In this document: positions 9,387-17,800 of the stretch, one piece after another
Layout of the letters: each line of letters opens with the position of its first letter
Position numbering within the stretch: position 1 is the first letter of the stretch
Notes under the pieces: generated by a model
The model's input: only the letters and a program-made list of their open reading frames with translations
What the model was told of the DNA's origin: nothing
Database searches by the model: none
Translations under genes and position numbers: made by a program
Source: Streptomyces venezuelae ATCC 10712
GTDB lineage: Bacteria; Actinomycetota; Actinomycetes; Streptomycetales; Streptomycetaceae
DNA length: 64,000 bases
NCBI RefSeq assembly: GCF_008639165.1
Contig: NZ_CP029197.1
Span: 5,708,001 to 5,772,000 of the forward strand
Reading direction: 5' to 3'

Positions 9387-9944
9387 GTGCAGTTGGTAGT
9401 CGCGCGGATCGGCCGCGCCCACGGGATCAAGGGCGAGGTCACCGTCGAGGTCCGCACGGACGAGCCCGAGCTCAGGCTCGGCCCCGGTGCCGTGCTGCTC
9501 ACCGACCCGGCCTCGGCCGGGCCGCTGACCATCGAGACCGGCCGGGTGCACAGCGGCCGGCTGTTGCTGCGCTTCGAGGGCGTCCGCGACCGGAACGCCG
9601 CCGAGGCCCTGCGCAACATCCTCCTCATCGCCGAGGTCGACCCCACGGAACTGCCCGAGGAGGAGGACGAGTACTACGACCACCAGCTCATGGACCTGGA
9701 CGTGGTGCTCGCCGACGGCACCGAGATCGGCCGGATCACCGAGATCTCCCACCTGCCGTCCCAGGACCTCTTCATCGTCGAGCGCCCCGACGGCACCGAG
9801 CTGATGATCCCCTTCGTCGAGTCGATCGTCACCGAGATCGACCTGGAGGAGCAGCGCGCCGTCATCGACCCGCCGCCGGGTCTGATCGACGACCGCGCCG
9901 AGATCGTCTCCTCCCGCGACGAGTCCGGTGAGGACGAGGCATGA
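9387..9944 (+). CDS. rimM: 16S rRNA processing/maturation factor RimM
   Basis: RimM helps mature the head of the 30S subunit and binds S19. The 185-residue protein has the N-terminal RimM barrel (VVARIGRAHGIKGEVTVEV) and a C-terminal PRC-barrel (YYDHQLMDLDV ... VERPDGTELMIPFVESIVTEID). The GTG at 9387 gives MQLVVARIG; AGGAGA at 9371-9376 is the better-spaced ribosome binding site. Its TGA overlaps the ATG of trmD (ATGA), so the two are translationally coupled. Confidence 0.95.
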   Translation: MQLVVARIGRAHGIKGEVTVEVRTDEPELRLGPGAVLLTDPASAGPLTIETGRVHSGRLLLRFEGVRDRNAAEALRNILLIAEVDPTELPEEEDEYYDHQLMDLDVVLADGTEIGRITEISHLPSQDLFIVERPDGTELMIPFVESIVTEIDLEEQRAVIDPPPGLIDDRAEIVSSRDESGEDEA

Positions 9945-10762
9945 GGCTCGACGTCGTCACGATCTTCCCCGAGTACCTCGAACCGCTGAACGTCTCGCTG
10001 GTCGGCAAGGCCCGCGCGCGCGGACAGCTCGACGTCCACGTCCACGACCTGCGGGACTGGACGTACGACCGGCACAACACCGTCGACGACACCCCGTACG
10101 GCGGCGGTCCCGGCATGGTCATGAAGACCGACCCCTGGGGCGACGCGCTCGACCAGACGCTCGCCGACGGCTACGAGGGCGGCGCCCACGGCCCCGTCCT
10201 CGTCGTCCCCACCCCCAGCGGCCGCCCCTTCACCCAGGAGCTCGCCGTCGAGCTCTCCGAGCGGCCCTGGCTGATCTTCACCCCGGCCCGCTACGAGGGC
10301 ATCGACCGCCGCGTCATGGACGAGTACGCGACCCGGATGCCCGTGTACGAGGTCTCCATCGGCGACTACGTGCTGGCCGGCGGGGAGGCCGCCGTCCTCG
10401 TCGTCACCGAGGCCGTCGCCCGGCTGCTGCCCGGCGTCCTCGGCAACGCCGAGTCCCACCGGGACGACTCCTTCGCCCCCGGGGCCATGGCCAACCTCCT
10501 GGAGGGGCCCGTCTACACCAAGCCCCCCGAGTGGCGCGGCCGGGGCATCCCCGACGTCCTGCTCAGCGGGCACCACGGCAAGATCGCCCGCTGGCGGCGC
10601 GACGAGGCCTTCCGCCGTACCGCCGCCCACCGGCCCGATCTCATCGAGCGCTGCGACCCGGCGGCCTTCGACAAGAAGGACCGCGAGATCCTCTCGATGA
10701 TGGGCTGGGCGCCCGAGCCCGGCGGCCGATTTTGGCGCAGGCTCGACGACGTGGAAGAATAG
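9941..10762 (+). CDS. trmD: tRNA (guanine-N1)-methyltransferase TrmD
   Basis: TrmD makes m1G37 in tRNAs reading CNN/CGG-type codons and prevents +1 frameshifting. The 273-residue protein begins MRLDVVTIFPEYLEPLNVSL and has the signatures DDTPYGGGPGMVMK and ARYEGIDRRV, with the SAM-binding trefoil knot around SIGDYVLAGGEAA. It overlaps rimM by 4 bases. The gap to rplS is 129 bases and contains a structured leader. Confidence 0.97.
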   Translation: MRLDVVTIFPEYLEPLNVSLVGKARARGQLDVHVHDLRDWTYDRHNTVDDTPYGGGPGMVMKTDPWGDALDQTLADGYEGGAHGPVLVVPTPSGRPFTQELAVELSERPWLIFTPARYEGIDRRVMDEYATRMPVYEVSIGDYVLAGGEAAVLVVTEAVARLLPGVLGNAESHRDDSFAPGAMANLLEGPVYTKPPEWRGRGIPDVLLSGHHGKIARWRRDEAFRRTAAHRPDLIERCDPAAFDKKDREILSMMGWAPEPGGRFWRRLDDVEE

Positions 10763-10791
10763 GCCGCTGTCGTCCGTCCGGCGCGCGCCCC

Positions 10792-10870
10792 TGCCACAGG
10801 GGGAACGACGCCGCCCATGACGTACGGCCTTCCGAATCATCTTCGAACGTACCGCTGATGACCTGTGGCA
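10792..10870 (+). promoter_or_regulatory. Candidate structured leader of rplS
   Basis: TGCCACAGG (10792-10800) is perfectly complementary to CCTGTGGCA (10862-10870), closing a 61-base domain that contains GTACG/CGTAC and CGAA/TTCG helices. The closing helix ends 6 bases before the rplS ribosome binding region. This resembles an autoregulatory ribosomal protein leader, but I cannot match it to a known family by eye. Confidence 0.5.
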
Positions 10871-10891
10871 TCAGCGAGGAAAGAGACCTCC

Positions 10892-11242
10892 ATGGCCTCC
10901 CTGCTCGACCAGGTCAACGCGGGTTCGCTCCGCTCCGACCTCCCCGCCTTCCGTCCCGGCGACACCGTGAACGTCCACGTGCGCGTCATCGAGGGCAACC
11001 GCTCCCGCATCCAGCAGTTCAAGGGTGTCGTCATCCGCCGTCAGGGCTCGGGCGTCAGCGAGACCTTCACGGTCCGCAAGGTCTCGTTCTCCGTCGGCGT
11101 CGAGCGCACCTTCCCGGTGAACAGCCCGATCTTCGAGAAGATCGAGCTCGTGACCCGCGGTGACGTCCGTCGCGCCAAGCTCTACTACCTGCGTGAGCTG
11201 CGCGGCAAGGCTGCCAAGATCAAGGAGAAGCGCGACCGCTGA
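10892..11242 (+). CDS. rplS: 50S ribosomal protein L19
   Basis: L19 lies at the subunit interface of the 50S particle. 116 residues, the usual length, with FRPGDTVNVHVRVIEGNRSR and QQFKGVVIRRQGSGVSETFTVRKVS. The ATG at 10892 follows GAGGAAAG at 10876-10883. Last of the rpsP-rplS run; its own leader suggests partly independent control. Confidence 0.97.
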   Translation: MASLLDQVNAGSLRSDLPAFRPGDTVNVHVRVIEGNRSRIQQFKGVVIRRQGSGVSETFTVRKVSFSVGVERTFPVNSPIFEKIELVTRGDVRRAKLYYLRELRGKAAKIKEKRDR

Positions 11243-11311
11243 GCCTCGGCTCCCGGCACGCTCGACGCTTCCGAGCCCTCGCACAGGCAGGCCGGATAGG
11301 CTCTGCCACCG

Positions 11312-12088
11312 ATGGACACCGAAGCACACGACACGGAGCGCGACCCCTCTTCCGACACGGAGGACGGGTCGCGCTCCGCGCGCGTTTCCGAGGACTCCAG
11401 GACCACGTCCGGCCGGCGGCGCGCGGCGCTCCTCGGCGCTGTGTGCGTGGCCTTCCTGCTGCTCCTGAGCCATTTCGTGGTGCAGCCCTTCCTGATCCCG
11501 AGCGGCTCCATGGAGCCGACCCTCCAGGTCGGTGACCGGATCCTGGTCAACAAGCTGGCGTACCGTTTCGGCAGTGAGCCGGCCCGGGGCGACGTCGTCG
11601 TCTTCGACGGCACCGGCTCCTTCGTACGGGAGCAGCCCGCGGGCAATCCCGTCACCGGACTCCTGCACGACGGGGCGGCCGCCCTCGGGCTCGCCGAGCC
11701 CGACGAGACCGACTTCGTGAAGCGGGTCGTCGGCATCGGCGGCGACCGGGTCGTCTGCTGCGACAGGAACGGCCGGCTCACCGTCAACGGCGTCCCCGTC
11801 GAGGAGCGGTACGTGATGCTCGGCGACCAGCCGTCCAGCGTGCCCTTCGACATCGTCGTCCCGCAGAACCGGCTCTGGGTCATGGGCGACCACCGCAGCC
11901 AGTCCAGCGACTCCCGCGACCACCTGGGCAACCCCGGCGGCGGCATGGTCCCGGTCGACAAGGTCGTCGGACGCGCCGACTGGATCGCCTGGCCGTTCGG
12001 CCGCTGGTCCACGGTCCGGGGGACCGACGCCTTCGACGCCGTACCGGCCGCCCCGCCCGGCGGACACCCGGTGGGGCCCCGTGGGTAG
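11312..12088 (+). CDS. lepB: Type I signal peptidase, first of four in tandem
   Basis: Removes signal peptides from secreted proteins on the outer face of the membrane. 258 residues: a charged cytoplasmic N-terminus, one transmembrane segment near 38-54, then PFLIPSGSMEPTLQVGD with catalytic Ser66. The catalytic Lys137 is in DETDFVKRVVGIGGD. The final box is MGDHRSQSSDSRDH. Unlike the other three there is no hydrophobic segment at the C-terminus. This cluster corresponds to the sipW-sipX-sipY-sipZ set known in S. lividans and S. coelicolor. It overlaps the next gene by 8 bases. Confidence 0.95.
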   Translation: MDTEAHDTERDPSSDTEDGSRSARVSEDSRTTSGRRRAALLGAVCVAFLLLLSHFVVQPFLIPSGSMEPTLQVGDRILVNKLAYRFGSEPARGDVVVFDGTGSFVREQPAGNPVTGLLHDGAAALGLAEPDETDFVKRVVGIGGDRVVCCDRNGRLTVNGVPVEERYVMLGDQPSSVPFDIVVPQNRLWVMGDHRSQSSDSRDHLGNPGGGMVPVDKVVGRADWIAWPFGRWSTVRGTDAFDAVPAAPPGGHPVGPRG

Positions 12089-13094
12089 CCGGGGACGGCC
12101 GCCGGGCGGTCACGACCCCGAGCAGGGCGCGCCGCTGCCGGGCCGGGCCGAGCGGCGCAGGCTCGCCCGCCGGGTCAGACGGCGCAGGCAGCGCTCCGCG
12201 CTGCGCGAGATCCCCGTGCTGATCACGGTGGCCGTCCTCATCGCGCTCGTCCTCAAGACCTTCCTGGTCCAGGCCTTCGTCATCCCCTCCGGCTCCATGG
12301 AGCAGACGATCCGGATCTCCGACCGGGTCCTCGTCGACAAGCTCACCCCGTGGTTCGGCTCGCGCCCGCAGCGCGGTGACGTCGTCGTCTTCAAGGACCC
12401 CGGCAACTGGCTCCAGCAGGAGGCCGCGCCGGCCGAGGAGGACCCGGTCGGCGTCAAGCAGGTCAAGCAGGCCCTCACCTTCATCGGGCTGCTGCCCTCC
12501 GCCGACGACCGGGACCTCATCAAGCGGGTCGTCGCCGTCGGCGGCGACACCGTCCGCTGCTGCGGCGAGGACGGGCGGCTCACCGTCAACGGCGTACCCC
12601 TGGACGAGCCGTACCTGCACCCGGGGAACCAGCCGTCGACCATCCCCTTCGAGGTGAAGGTCCCGGAGGGCCGGATCTTCGTCCTCGGCGACCACCGGTC
12701 CGACTCGGCGGACTCCCGCTACCACCTCGACGAGCAGGACCACGGGACCGTCTCCGAGGAGCAGGTCGTGGGGCGGGCCGTGATGATCGTCTGGCCCGTC
12801 GCGCACTGGCGCGGCCTGGAGGAACGCGACACCTTCGCCGCCGTACCGGACGGCAGTACGGGTTCCGGGTCGGCGCTCGGTCTGTCGCATAGTGTGTCCC
12901 AGCGGAATCTGAACGGATTGCCCGGGCTCCCGACCCCTGCGGAACTTCTGCTCGTTATGGGAGTGGTGGGCCTGTCCCTGTTCGGGGACAGGCGATCGCA
13001 CGGACTGAGGAGTGGATGTGGGGGATTTGGCCGTCGGCGCACGATCCGGACACGATGGGCCCGACGAGAGGGCCGACGGGGCCTTCGGCGATGA
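12081..13094 (+). CDS. lepB: Type I signal peptidase, second of four in tandem
   Basis: 337 residues. An arginine-rich N-terminus (RRRLARRVRRRRQR) and one transmembrane helix near 44-63 precede FVIPSGSMEQT with Ser72. Lys148 is in DRDLIKRVVAVGGD. The last box is LGDHRSDSADSRYH. A hydrophobic stretch near the C-terminus (ELLLVMGVVGLSLFG) may be a second anchor. The GTG start overlaps the previous gene by 8 bases. The last 77 bases overlap the next gene; this part of the protein is basic and low-complexity (GFGRRRTIRTRWARREGRR) and is probably a by-product of the overlap. Confidence 0.93.
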   Translation: MGSRGRPPGGHDPEQGAPLPGRAERRRLARRVRRRRQRSALREIPVLITVAVLIALVLKTFLVQAFVIPSGSMEQTIRISDRVLVDKLTPWFGSRPQRGDVVVFKDPGNWLQQEAAPAEEDPVGVKQVKQALTFIGLLPSADDRDLIKRVVAVGGDTVRCCGEDGRLTVNGVPLDEPYLHPGNQPSTIPFEVKVPEGRIFVLGDHRSDSADSRYHLDEQDHGTVSEEQVVGRAVMIVWPVAHWRGLEERDTFAAVPDGSTGSGSALGLSHSVSQRNLNGLPGLPTPAELLLVMGVVGLSLFGDRRSHGLRSGCGGFGRRRTIRTRWARREGRRGLRR

Positions 13095-13959
13095 CACGAC
13101 GGGTGACGACGTGACGGACGAGCAGGCGCAGCCACCGGGCGGCGAAACGCCGGGTGACGGCGACGACGACACGGCGGGCGGCTCCGGCGGGCGGCCGAGG
13201 AACCAGCGTTCCTTCTGGAAGGAACTGCCGCTCCTCGTCGGCATCGCGCTGGTGCTCGCCCTGCTGATCAAGACCTTCCTGGTGCAGGCGTTCTCGATCC
13301 CCTCGGAATCGATGATGAACACCCTCCAGAAGGGCGACCGGGTCCTCGTCGACAAACTGACCCCCTGGTTCGGCTCGGAGCCCGAGCGCGGCGAGGTCGT
13401 CGTCTTCCACGACCCGGGCGGCTGGCTCGAAGGCCAGACCGCGCCCAAGCCGAACGTCGTGCAGAAGTTCCTCAGCTTCATCGGCCTCATGCCGTCCGCC
13501 GAGGAGAAGGACCTCATCAAGCGGGTCATCGCCGTCGGAGGCGACACCGTGTCCTGCAAGGAGGGCGGCAAGGTCGTCCTCAACGGCGTCCAGCTGGACG
13601 AGACCTCGTACCTCTACCCCGGCTCCGTCCCCTGCCAGGACTCCTTCGGCCCCGTCAAGGTCCCCGAGGGCCGCATCTGGGTCATGGGCGACAACCGGCA
13701 GAACTCCCTGGACTCCCGCTTCCACCAGCAGCTCCCCGGCGGCGGCACCGTCTCCAACGACGAGGTCGTGGGCCGCGCCGTCGTGATCGCCTGGCCCGTC
13801 ACCCGCTGGGCCACCCTCCCGGTCCCCGACATCTTCGACCAGCCCGGCCTCGACAAGGCCGCGGCCGCCGCCCCGCTCGGCGCGGTGAGCGTCGCCGGAG
13901 CGCTCCCGCTGGTGCTGTGGCGCCGGAAGAAGGTCGCCGCTCGGCATACCGCCGAGTAG
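13018..13959 (+). CDS. lepB: Type I signal peptidase, third of four in tandem
   Basis: 313 residues. A long acidic, glycine-rich cytoplasmic N-terminus (about 1-60) is followed by a membrane helix near 70-88 and then AFSIPSESMMNTLQKGD with Ser98. Lys168 is in EKDLIKRVIAVGGD. The last box is MGDNRQNSLDSRFH, and a C-terminal hydrophobic segment (LGAVSVAGALPLVLW) precedes RRKK. I prefer the GTG at 13018 because GAGGA at 13007-13011 is 6 bases upstream; GTG 13012 is an in-frame alternative adding two residues. Substrate preference among the four paralogs cannot be read from sequence. Confidence 0.92.
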   Translation: MGDLAVGARSGHDGPDERADGAFGDDTTGDDVTDEQAQPPGGETPGDGDDDTAGGSGGRPRNQRSFWKELPLLVGIALVLALLIKTFLVQAFSIPSESMMNTLQKGDRVLVDKLTPWFGSEPERGEVVVFHDPGGWLEGQTAPKPNVVQKFLSFIGLMPSAEEKDLIKRVIAVGGDTVSCKEGGKVVLNGVQLDETSYLYPGSVPCQDSFGPVKVPEGRIWVMGDNRQNSLDSRFHQQLPGGGTVSNDEVVGRAVVIAWPVTRWATLPVPDIFDQPGLDKAAAAAPLGAVSVAGALPLVLWRRKKVAARHTAE

Positions 13960-14032
13960 TGACCCGCGGGTAGGGTGCCGTCCCGGACCGCCGAAAGACC
14001 AGCGGTCCGCCGGCGGACCTACGGGATGGCAC

Positions 14033-14806
14033 ATGAGCGGAAACAGTGGGACCAAGGGCGGCCGCGGCCGCCTCGGCAGCGTGCTGTCGGGGCTGGCCGT
14101 GGCCGTCGGCTGTGTGCTCTTCCTCGGCGGCTTCGTGGTGGGAGCCCTGCTCTACCGGCCGTACTCCGTCCCCAGCGACTCCATGACCCCCACGCTCGCC
14201 GTGGGATCCAAGATCCTCGCCCAGCGCATCGACGGCGACGAGGTGCGCCGCGGGGACGTCGTCGTCTTCAACGACCCGCTGTGGAGCAACTCGCCCATGG
14301 TCAAGCGGGTCGTCGCCGTCGGCGGCGACACCGTCGCCTGCTGCGGCGCGGACGGCCGCCTCACCGTCAACGGCACGTCCGTCGAGGAGCCCTATCTGAG
14401 GTCCGGCGCGGGCGGCCGGACCGTCGCCTCGGGCGAGGAGTTCTCGGTGACCGTCCCCGCGGGCAACCTCTTCCTCCTCGGCGACGACCGGCACACCTCG
14501 CTCGACTCCCGCTCGCACCTCGACGAGGCCGGGCAGGGCACCGTCCCCCGCTCGATGGTGGTCGCCAGGGTGGACAGCGTCATCTGGCCCGCCAAGGGCC
14601 TCCTGGAGCGCCCGACGGGCTTCGCGGGACTCCCGGGCGGCATCTCCGAGCCCGGGCCCGTCCGGCCGCTCCTCCTCGCGATCGCCGCCGGAGCCGTACT
14701 GGTCCTGGGCGGGGCCGCGTACGGGCCGGTGGCGGACTTCTTCACGAAGCGGCGCACGGCGCAGGCGGGAACGGCCGGCCCGAAGAGCGAGAAGGTGGGT
14801 ACATGA
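14033..14806 (+). CDS. lepB: Type I signal peptidase, fourth of four in tandem
   Basis: 257 residues. One N-terminal helix near 17-40, then YSVPSDSMTPTLAVGS with Ser50 and Lys91 in SPMVKRVVAVGGD. The insertion between the two catalytic boxes is the shortest of the four. The last box is LGDDRHTSLDSRSH, and a C-terminal hydrophobic anchor (LLLAIAAGAVLVLGGAAYG) is followed by FTKRR. The ATG is 73 bases after the previous stop, so it may have its own promoter. The stop overlaps the Nudix gene start (ATGA). Confidence 0.94.
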   Translation: MSGNSGTKGGRGRLGSVLSGLAVAVGCVLFLGGFVVGALLYRPYSVPSDSMTPTLAVGSKILAQRIDGDEVRRGDVVVFNDPLWSNSPMVKRVVAVGGDTVACCGADGRLTVNGTSVEEPYLRSGAGGRTVASGEEFSVTVPAGNLFLLGDDRHTSLDSRSHLDEAGQGTVPRSMVVARVDSVIWPAKGLLERPTGFAGLPGGISEPGPVRPLLLAIAAGAVLVLGGAAYGPVADFFTKRRTAQAGTAGPKSEKVGT

Positions 14807-15324
14807 CGGACTCCGCGCCCACCTCCGAGCCGGCCGCCGTGCTGCGGAAGGTCGCGCGGGTCGTGCTGCTCGACCCCGACGACCGCATCCTCCTCCTGCA
14901 CGGATACGAGCCCGACGACCCCGGCCAGACCTGGTGGTTCACGCCCGGCGGCGGCCTGGAGGGCGACGAGACGCGGGAGGAGGCGGCGCGGCGCGAGCTC
15001 GCCGAGGAAACCGGCATCACCGACATCGAGCTCGGACCCGTGCTCTGGACGCGGTACTGCTCCTTCCCCTTCGACGGACGCCGCTGGGACCAGGACGAGT
15101 GGTACTACCTCGCCCGCACCCGGAGGACCGAGGCGGCGCCCCGGCCCCAGGCCCTCACCGAGCTGGAGAACCGCAGCCTCGCGGGCCTGAGATGGTGGAC
15201 CTCCGCCGAACTGTCGGCGGCGCGTGAGACGGTGTACCCGACCAGACTCGCCGAGCTGCTGCGCACGCTGCTCGACGAGGGACCTCCGCGTGCACCGGTG
15301 GTTCTCGCCCCGGAAGTCGTTTAG
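14803..15324 (+). CDS. Nudix hydrolase
   Basis: 173 residues with the Nudix box at about 50-72: GGLEGDETREEAARRELAEE then TGI, matching GX5EX7REUXEEXGU. Nudix enzymes cleave nucleoside diphosphates linked to another moiety; the substrate cannot be predicted. The N-terminus VARVVLLDPDDRILLLHGYE is the usual first beta strands. It overlaps the fourth signal peptidase by 4 bases and is probably co-translated with it, although the functions have no obvious link. Confidence 0.92.
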   Translation: MTDSAPTSEPAAVLRKVARVVLLDPDDRILLLHGYEPDDPGQTWWFTPGGGLEGDETREEAARRELAEETGITDIELGPVLWTRYCSFPFDGRRWDQDEWYYLARTRRTEAAPRPQALTELENRSLAGLRWWTSAELSAARETVYPTRLAELLRTLLDEGPPRAPVVLAPEVV

Positions 15325-15379
15325 GGGCGCGTTCGACTGGCGCACAATAGGGGGACGCACGGCTGAAGGGGAACATGCC

Positions 15380-15688
15380 ATGAGCGCCGAGGACCTCGAG
15401 AAGTACGAGACCGAGATGGAGCTGAAGCTCTACCGGGAGTACCGCGACGTCGTCGGGCTGTTCAAATACGTGATCGAGACCGAGCGACGCTTCTACCTCA
15501 CCAATGACTACGAGATGCAGGTGCACTCGGTGCAGGGCGAGGTCTTCTTCGAGGTCAGCATGGCCGACGCCTGGGTCTGGGACATGTACCGCCCGGCCAG
15601 GTTCGTCAAGCAGGTCCGTGTCCTCACCTTCAAGGACGTGAACATCGAGGAGCTCAACAAGAGCGACCTCGAACTCCCCGGCAGCTGA
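15380..15688 (+). CDS. DUF2469 family protein, conserved in actinobacteria
   Basis: 102 residues, MSAEDLEKYETEMELKLYRE then YRDVVGLFKYVIETERRFYL. A small soluble acidic protein of unknown function found in nearly all actinobacteria next to signal peptidase and yraN genes. Start: the ATG at 15380; an ATG 5 bases earlier runs straight into a stop. AAGGGGAA at 15366-15373 is the likely ribosome binding site. CACAATAGGG upstream near 15343-15352 looks like a -10 region. Confidence 0.93.
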   Translation: MSAEDLEKYETEMELKLYREYRDVVGLFKYVIETERRFYLTNDYEMQVHSVQGEVFFEVSMADAWVWDMYRPARFVKQVRVLTFKDVNIEELNKSDLELPGS

Positions 15689-15706
15689 CCCGGCAGCTCG
15701 CCCCGC

Positions 15707-15724
15707 CTCACCCCGAAGGGTGAG
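15707..15724 (+). terminator. Short hairpin after the DUF2469 gene
   Basis: CTCACCC-CGAA-GGGTGAG is a perfect 7-bp stem with a 4-base loop, extended by CCG/CGG with one bulge, 18 bases after the stop. No T-tract. Confidence 0.55.
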
Positions 15725-15777
15725 CGGGTTCTCCACAGCCCTCCCTCCGTCCACAGCCCCGCACGCGGTCCGCCCCG

Positions 15778-15800
15778 CTCCGTCACAGTCGGTGACGGAG
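15778..15800 (+). promoter_or_regulatory. Hairpin covering the yraN ribosome binding site
   Basis: CTCCGTCAC (15778-15786) pairs perfectly with GTGACGGAG (15792-15800) around AGTCG. The right arm contains most of the GGAGG (15797-15801) that serves the ATG at 15811, so the structure would hide the Shine-Dalgarno. Confidence 0.6.
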
Positions 15801-15810
15801 GTGGTGCCGC

Positions 15811-16176
15811 ATGAACAGCACCCAAGCACTCGGACGGTACGGAGAAGAGCTGGCCGCCCGCCGGCTCACCGCGACCGGCATGCAGATCCTCGCCCGCAAC
15901 TGGCGCTGCGGCCGGACCGGCGAGATCGACATCGTCGCCCGGGAAGGCGACACCCTCGTCATGTGCGAGGTCAAGACACGGCGCCACGGCGGGTACGAAC
16001 ATCCGATGGCCGCCGTCACACCCGGCAAGGCCGAGCGGCTCCGCCGCCTCGCCGCCTGCTGGCTCGACCGGCAGAACGCCCCCGCCCCACCCGGCGGCGT
16101 CCGCATCGACCTCGTCGGCATCGTCCTGCCCCGCCGCGGCGCCCCCGTCCTCACCCACGCCCGGGGGGTGGCCTGA
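15811..16176 (+). CDS. yraN: YraN family (UPF0102) endonuclease-like protein
   Basis: 121 residues with a restriction-endonuclease-like fold: GRYGEELAARRLTATGMQIL, then GEIDIVAREGDTLVMCEVKT, in which D40, E53 and K55 form the PD-(D/E)xK pattern. Role unknown; the family is commonly next to comM/dprA and is suspected to act on DNA or Holliday-like structures. Second codon context and GGAGG at 15797-15801 support the ATG at 15811. The comM gene starts 1 base after its stop. Confidence 0.93.
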   Translation: MNSTQALGRYGEELAARRLTATGMQILARNWRCGRTGEIDIVAREGDTLVMCEVKTRRHGGYEHPMAAVTPGKAERLRRLAACWLDRQNAPAPPGGVRIDLVGIVLPRRGAPVLTHARGVA

Positions 16177-16177
16177 G

Positions 16178-17800
16178 ATGGGATTCGCCCGCACCTGCTC
16201 CGTCGCCCTCGTCGGCGTCGAAGGCGTCGTCGTCGAGGTCCAGGCCGACCTCGAACCCGGAGTGGCCGCCTTCACCCTCGTCGGCCTCCCCGACAAGAGC
16301 CTCACCGAGAGCCGCGACCGGGTCCGCGCCGCCGTCGTCAACGCCGGCGCCGAATGGCCCCAGAAGAAGCTCACCGTCGGCCTCAGCCCCGCGTCCGTCC
16401 CCAAAAGCGGGTCCGGATTCGATCTCGCCGTGGCGGCGGCGGTGCTCGGCGCGGCCGAGCGCGTCGACCCGCGCGCCATCGCCGACCTCGTCCTCATCGG
16501 CGAACTCGGCCTCGACGGACGCGTCCGGCCCGTCCGCGGCATCCTGCCCGCCGTCCTCGCCGCCGCCGACGCCGGATACCGCCAGGTCGTCGTCCCCGAA
16601 CAGACCGCGGGCGAGGCCGCCCTCGTCCCCGGGGTCTCCGTCCTCGGCGTCCGCAGCCTCCGCCAGCTCATCGCCGTCCTGACCGACGAACCCGTCCCCG
16701 AGGAGGAACCCACCGAAGCGGGCCGCCCCGACGCCATGCTCGCCGGACTCCTCGTCCCCGGCGCGGGCCTCGGCACCGGACTCGCCGCCGGCCCCGGCGA
16801 CCCCGCCGAAGGCCCCGACCTCGCCGACGTCGCCGGACAGCACCGCGCCCGCCGCGCCCTCGAGGTCGCCGCCGCCGGCAGCCACCACCTGCTGCTCTCC
16901 GGCCCACCGGGCGCCGGAAAGACGATGCTCGCCGAGCGCCTCCCCGGCATCCTCCCGCCCCTCACCCGGCAGGAGTCCCTCGAAGTCACCGCCGTCCACT
17001 CGGTCGCGGGGATCCTCCCGCCCGGCGAACCCCTCGTCCGCCGCGCCCCCTACTGCGCGCCGCACCACTCCGCCACGATGCAGTCCCTCGTCGGCGGCGG
17101 GAACGGCCTTCCCCGGCCCGGCGCCGTCTCCCTGGCCCACCGCGGCATCCTCTTCCTGGACGAGGCCCCCGAGTTCTCGGGCAAGGCCCTCGACGCCCTG
17201 CGTCAGCCGCTGGAGTCCGGGCACGTGGTCATCGCCCGCGCCGCCGGGGTCGTCCGCCTGCCCGCCCGCTTCCTCCTCGCCCTCGCCGCCAACCCCTGCC
17301 CCTGCGGACGGCACACCCTGCACGGCGCCGGGTGCGAATGCCCGGCCGCGGTCGTCCGCCGCTACCAGGCACGACTCTCCGGGCCCCTCCTCGACCGGGT
17401 CGACCTCCGGGTCGAGGTCGAGCCCGTCACCCGCGCCGACCTCCTCGGGCAGGGCGGCCGCGGCGAGAGCAGCGCGGCCGTCGCCGCCCGCGTCCACGAG
17501 GCCCGGGCCCGCGCCGCCGCCCGGCTCGCCGACACCCCCTGGCGCGTCAACAGCGAGATCCCCGGCCACGAGCTGCGGACCCGGTACCTCGCCGCGCCCG
17601 GAGCCCTCGCCGACGCCGAACGCGACATCGAGCGCGGACTCCTCACCGCCCGGGGCCTCGACCGCGTCCTGCGCGTCGCCTGGACCGTCGCCGACCTCGC
17701 CGGACACGAGCGGCCCGACGGCCAGGACATCGCCCTCGCCCTCGAACTGCGCACCGGAATCGCCCGCGGCGTCCCGGTCGGAGCGGGGGACCGGCCATGA
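16178..17800 (+). CDS. comM: YifB/ComM family Mg-chelatase-like AAA+ ATPase
   Basis: 540 residues. An N-terminal ChlI-type domain (EVQADLEPGVAAFTLVGLPD) is followed by an AAA+ core with Walker A GPPGAGKTM and Walker B ILFLDEAPEF. The zinc-like cysteine cluster NPCPCGRH...C.C comes next, then a C-terminal helical domain with VNSEIPGHELR. In Vibrio and Haemophilus ComM is a branch-migration helicase for natural transformation; in Streptomyces its role is not established. It sits between yraN and dprA with 1-base and 4-base junctions, forming a tight three-gene operon. Confidence 0.94.
   Translation: MGFARTCSVALVGVEGVVVEVQADLEPGVAAFTLVGLPDKSLTESRDRVRAAVVNAGAEWPQKKLTVGLSPASVPKSGSGFDLAVAAAVLGAAERVDPRAIADLVLIGELGLDGRVRPVRGILPAVLAAADAGYRQVVVPEQTAGEAALVPGVSVLGVRSLRQLIAVLTDEPVPEEEPTEAGRPDAMLAGLLVPGAGLGTGLAAGPGDPAEGPDLADVAGQHRARRALEVAAAGSHHLLLSGPPGAGKTMLAERLPGILPPLTRQESLEVTAVHSVAGILPPGEPLVRRAPYCAPHHSATMQSLVGGGNGLPRPGAVSLAHRGILFLDEAPEFSGKALDALRQPLESGHVVIARAAGVVRLPARFLLALAANPCPCGRHTLHGAGCECPAAVVRRYQARLSGPLLDRVDLRVEVEPVTRADLLGQGGRGESSAAVAARVHEARARAAARLADTPWRVNSEIPGHELRTRYLAAPGALADAERDIERGLLTARGLDRVLRVAWTVADLAGHERPDGQDIALALELRTGIARGVPVGAGDRP

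Noticed and set aside
11312..14806. Possible assembly duplication of signal peptidase genes
   Set aside because: The four genes differ clearly in length, loops and C-termini, and the tandem set is known in Streptomyces, so this is genuine paralogy.
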